DNA of 48,936 nucleotides from the NCBI GenBank assembly GCA_003212415.1, contig QCPT01000010.1, positions 1-48,936 of the forward strand. The letters are read 5' to 3'. Every line of letters starts with the position of its first letter. Position 1 is the stretch's first letter. This document shows positions 48,083-48,936 of the stretch, in pieces. The notes under the pieces are model-generated. The model had not been told where the DNA came from, made no database searches, and was given only the letters and a program-made list of their open reading frames with translations. The stretch comes from Pelagibacteraceae bacterium AG-439-F23 (GTDB lineage: Bacteria > Pseudomonadota > Alphaproteobacteria > Pelagibacterales > Pelagibacteraceae). The translations under genes and the position numbers were made by a program.

Positions 48083-48936
48083 TTACTTGCTTGTTATAAT
48101 AATCGATCCCTGTATTTCTACAGTTAAATTATTACTTCTTCTAACTTTTTCTTTTAATTTCTTTTCAACATTTCCTTTTTCAAATGCAGTACTAGCTAAA
48201 AAACCATCTTGTAATGTTTTTTTATGGTCTCTAGGAGGATAAATAAATGAAAGCTTATAGCTATATTCGTCGTCTATTGAACTGGTATCGCTAAAATCTC
48301 CAGTCACGTCAAATTGGACTGTTGGAGATAACATCATTTCCCAAGATAACTTATTACCTTCGGTATCTGCAGAAGCTTTTTCATTTTCCCAACCATAATT
48401 CTGCCAGGTAAGAGTTGACCAAGGCATATATGGAACTTGTGAAGTTAAATTTATTTCATACCCTGACAATACCTGTTCTTCAGTACCATCAATAACTTCC
48501 ATATTTGTTAATTTATGATAACTATTAGCAGTCAAATCAAGAGTGGCTCCTTTAAGTTCTAGACCTACACTGCCTCTTGCGTGACCTTCTAAATCATAGT
48601 CTATAAAACTATTAATTCCAAACATGTTTGATTTGTCATCACTTAATTTTCTATAACCAATACCTAAATTAGTAATTAATCTATCAGTAGAGTTTATTTC
48701 TTGTGTATGAAGACTTATTTGTGAAAATAGGTTTGAAAATTCTTCAGAAGAAATATCTCTTACTGCTAATATTTCTAAATCTGGATTGTCATCTTCATTA
48801 ATTTGTATAGAAGCTTCAGTTATACCCTCTCCTGGAATTAAATTTGAAAAAATTTCAGACACATTTTCTGAAAAAGCTTGATTTGATAAAAAAACTGCAA
48901 GAAATAATACTGTAAAATTTTTTATAATTAATCTCA
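48083..48936 (-). CDS. Inverse autotransporter-type beta-barrel protein (IAT_beta-like), start codon cut by the window edge
   Basis: The frame runs to the window end, where the last two bases give xTG, almost certainly a start codon one base outside. The N-terminus then reads RLIIKNFTVLFLAVFLSN followed by QAFS, a signal peptide with cleavage near 23; a GTG start at 48862 would miss it. The body matches the intimin/invasin-type IAT beta domain: NLGIGYRKLSDDKSNMFGINSFIDYDL, VGLELKGATLDLTANSYHKL, LSGYEINLTSQVPYMPW and LTWQNYGWE. The usual C-terminal Ig-like passenger is missing: after the barrel only about 50 residues follow. Such a barrel of about 284 residues would sit in the outer membrane. 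Confidence 0.8.
   Translation of the reverse strand, partial: RLIIKNFTVLFLAVFLSNQAFSENVSEIFSNLIPGEGITEASIQINEDDNPDLEILAVRDISSEEFSNLFSQISLHTQEINSTDRLITNLGIGYRKLSDDKSNMFGINSFIDYDLEGHARGSVGLELKGATLDLTANSYHKLTNMEVIDGTEEQVLSGYEINLTSQVPYMPWSTLTWQNYGWENEKASADTEGNKLSWEMMLSPTVQFDVTGDFSDTSSIDDEYSYKLSFIYPPRDHKKTLQDGFLASTAFEKGNVEKKLKEKVRRSNNLTVEIQGSIIITSK

Noticed and set aside
1..48936. tRNA, rRNA, CRISPR, insertion sequence, prophage or replication origin
   Set aside because: I looked through the gaps and found no cloverleaf, regular repeat array, transposase, terminal inverted repeats or phage gene; the gaps are too short for most of these.

Overview
The window is very AT-rich, has gene spacing of a few bases to about 120 bases, many 1-11 nt gene overlaps, and an unusually high share of solute-uptake and small-molecule catabolic genes. 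This points to a streamlined marine alphaproteobacterium, most likely SAR11/Pelagibacterales-like. That placement is inferred from gene content and base composition, since there is no rRNA or other marker gene. I see no tRNA, rRNA, CRISPR array, insertion sequence or phage gene, and no gene-free stretch longer than about 140 bases.

Layout. (1) 1-6968: a 5'-truncated aldehyde dehydrogenase, an epoxide-hydrolase-like protein, a malate/lactate/sulfolactate-type (Ldh_2) dehydrogenase, a BASS transporter, a phosphate acetyl/butyryltransferase and a histidinol-dehydrogenase-family enzyme that looks like sulfopropanediol dehydrogenase. (2) 6960-12432, minus strand: a glycine-betaine-type ABC transporter (binding protein, hairpin, ProV, an N-terminally extended ProW), a possible 22-residue membrane peptide, an MFS carrier and a LysE/ArgO exporter, led by a good sigma70-like promoter. 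(3) 12520-17339: alpha/beta hydrolase, Asp/Glu racemase, 1-Cys peroxiredoxin, persulfide-dioxygenase-like MBL protein, an unlisted 39-residue protein with 11 cysteines, then cysE and cysK. (4) 17406-20821: a run of small proteins (ferredoxin-like, GYD, DUF1330, NTF2-like, VOC, a 36-residue membrane peptide), two tandem SMR proteins that both lack the canonical membrane glutamate, and 3-hydroxyisobutyrate dehydrogenase. (5) 20826-31233: a PhyH/EctD-like dioxygenase coupled to a ureohydrolase; then a DMT carrier, an IPNS-type oxygenase, and a tightly coupled operon of LLM flavoenzyme, Xsc-like TPP enzyme, DUF1185 protein, alpha/beta hydrolase, aldehyde dehydrogenase and a second DMT carrier. (6) 31308-46254: two complete branched-chain (HAAT/Liv) ABC transporters. 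Fifteen to sixteen minus-strand genes form one array that also holds glutarate 2-hydroxylase (GlaH/CsiD), a ProC-like reductase, AzlCD, a pentapeptide protein and two exported proteins, one a GH-A-clan glycosidase-like enzyme. (7) 46342-48936: a RhtB/LysE exporter with a long hairpin over its ribosome site, a glutaredoxin, a secreted protein of unknown function and a stand-alone inverse-autotransporter beta-barrel whose first codon lies one base past the window edge.

Taken together the genes import amino acids, betaines and organic acids and oxidise them. The least explained items are the Cys-rich microprotein before cysEK, the glutamate-less SMR pair, the barrel plus secreted-protein pair, the LLM/Xsc-like/DUF1185 operon with its structured leader, and the Liv/GlaH array with exported enzymes inside it.
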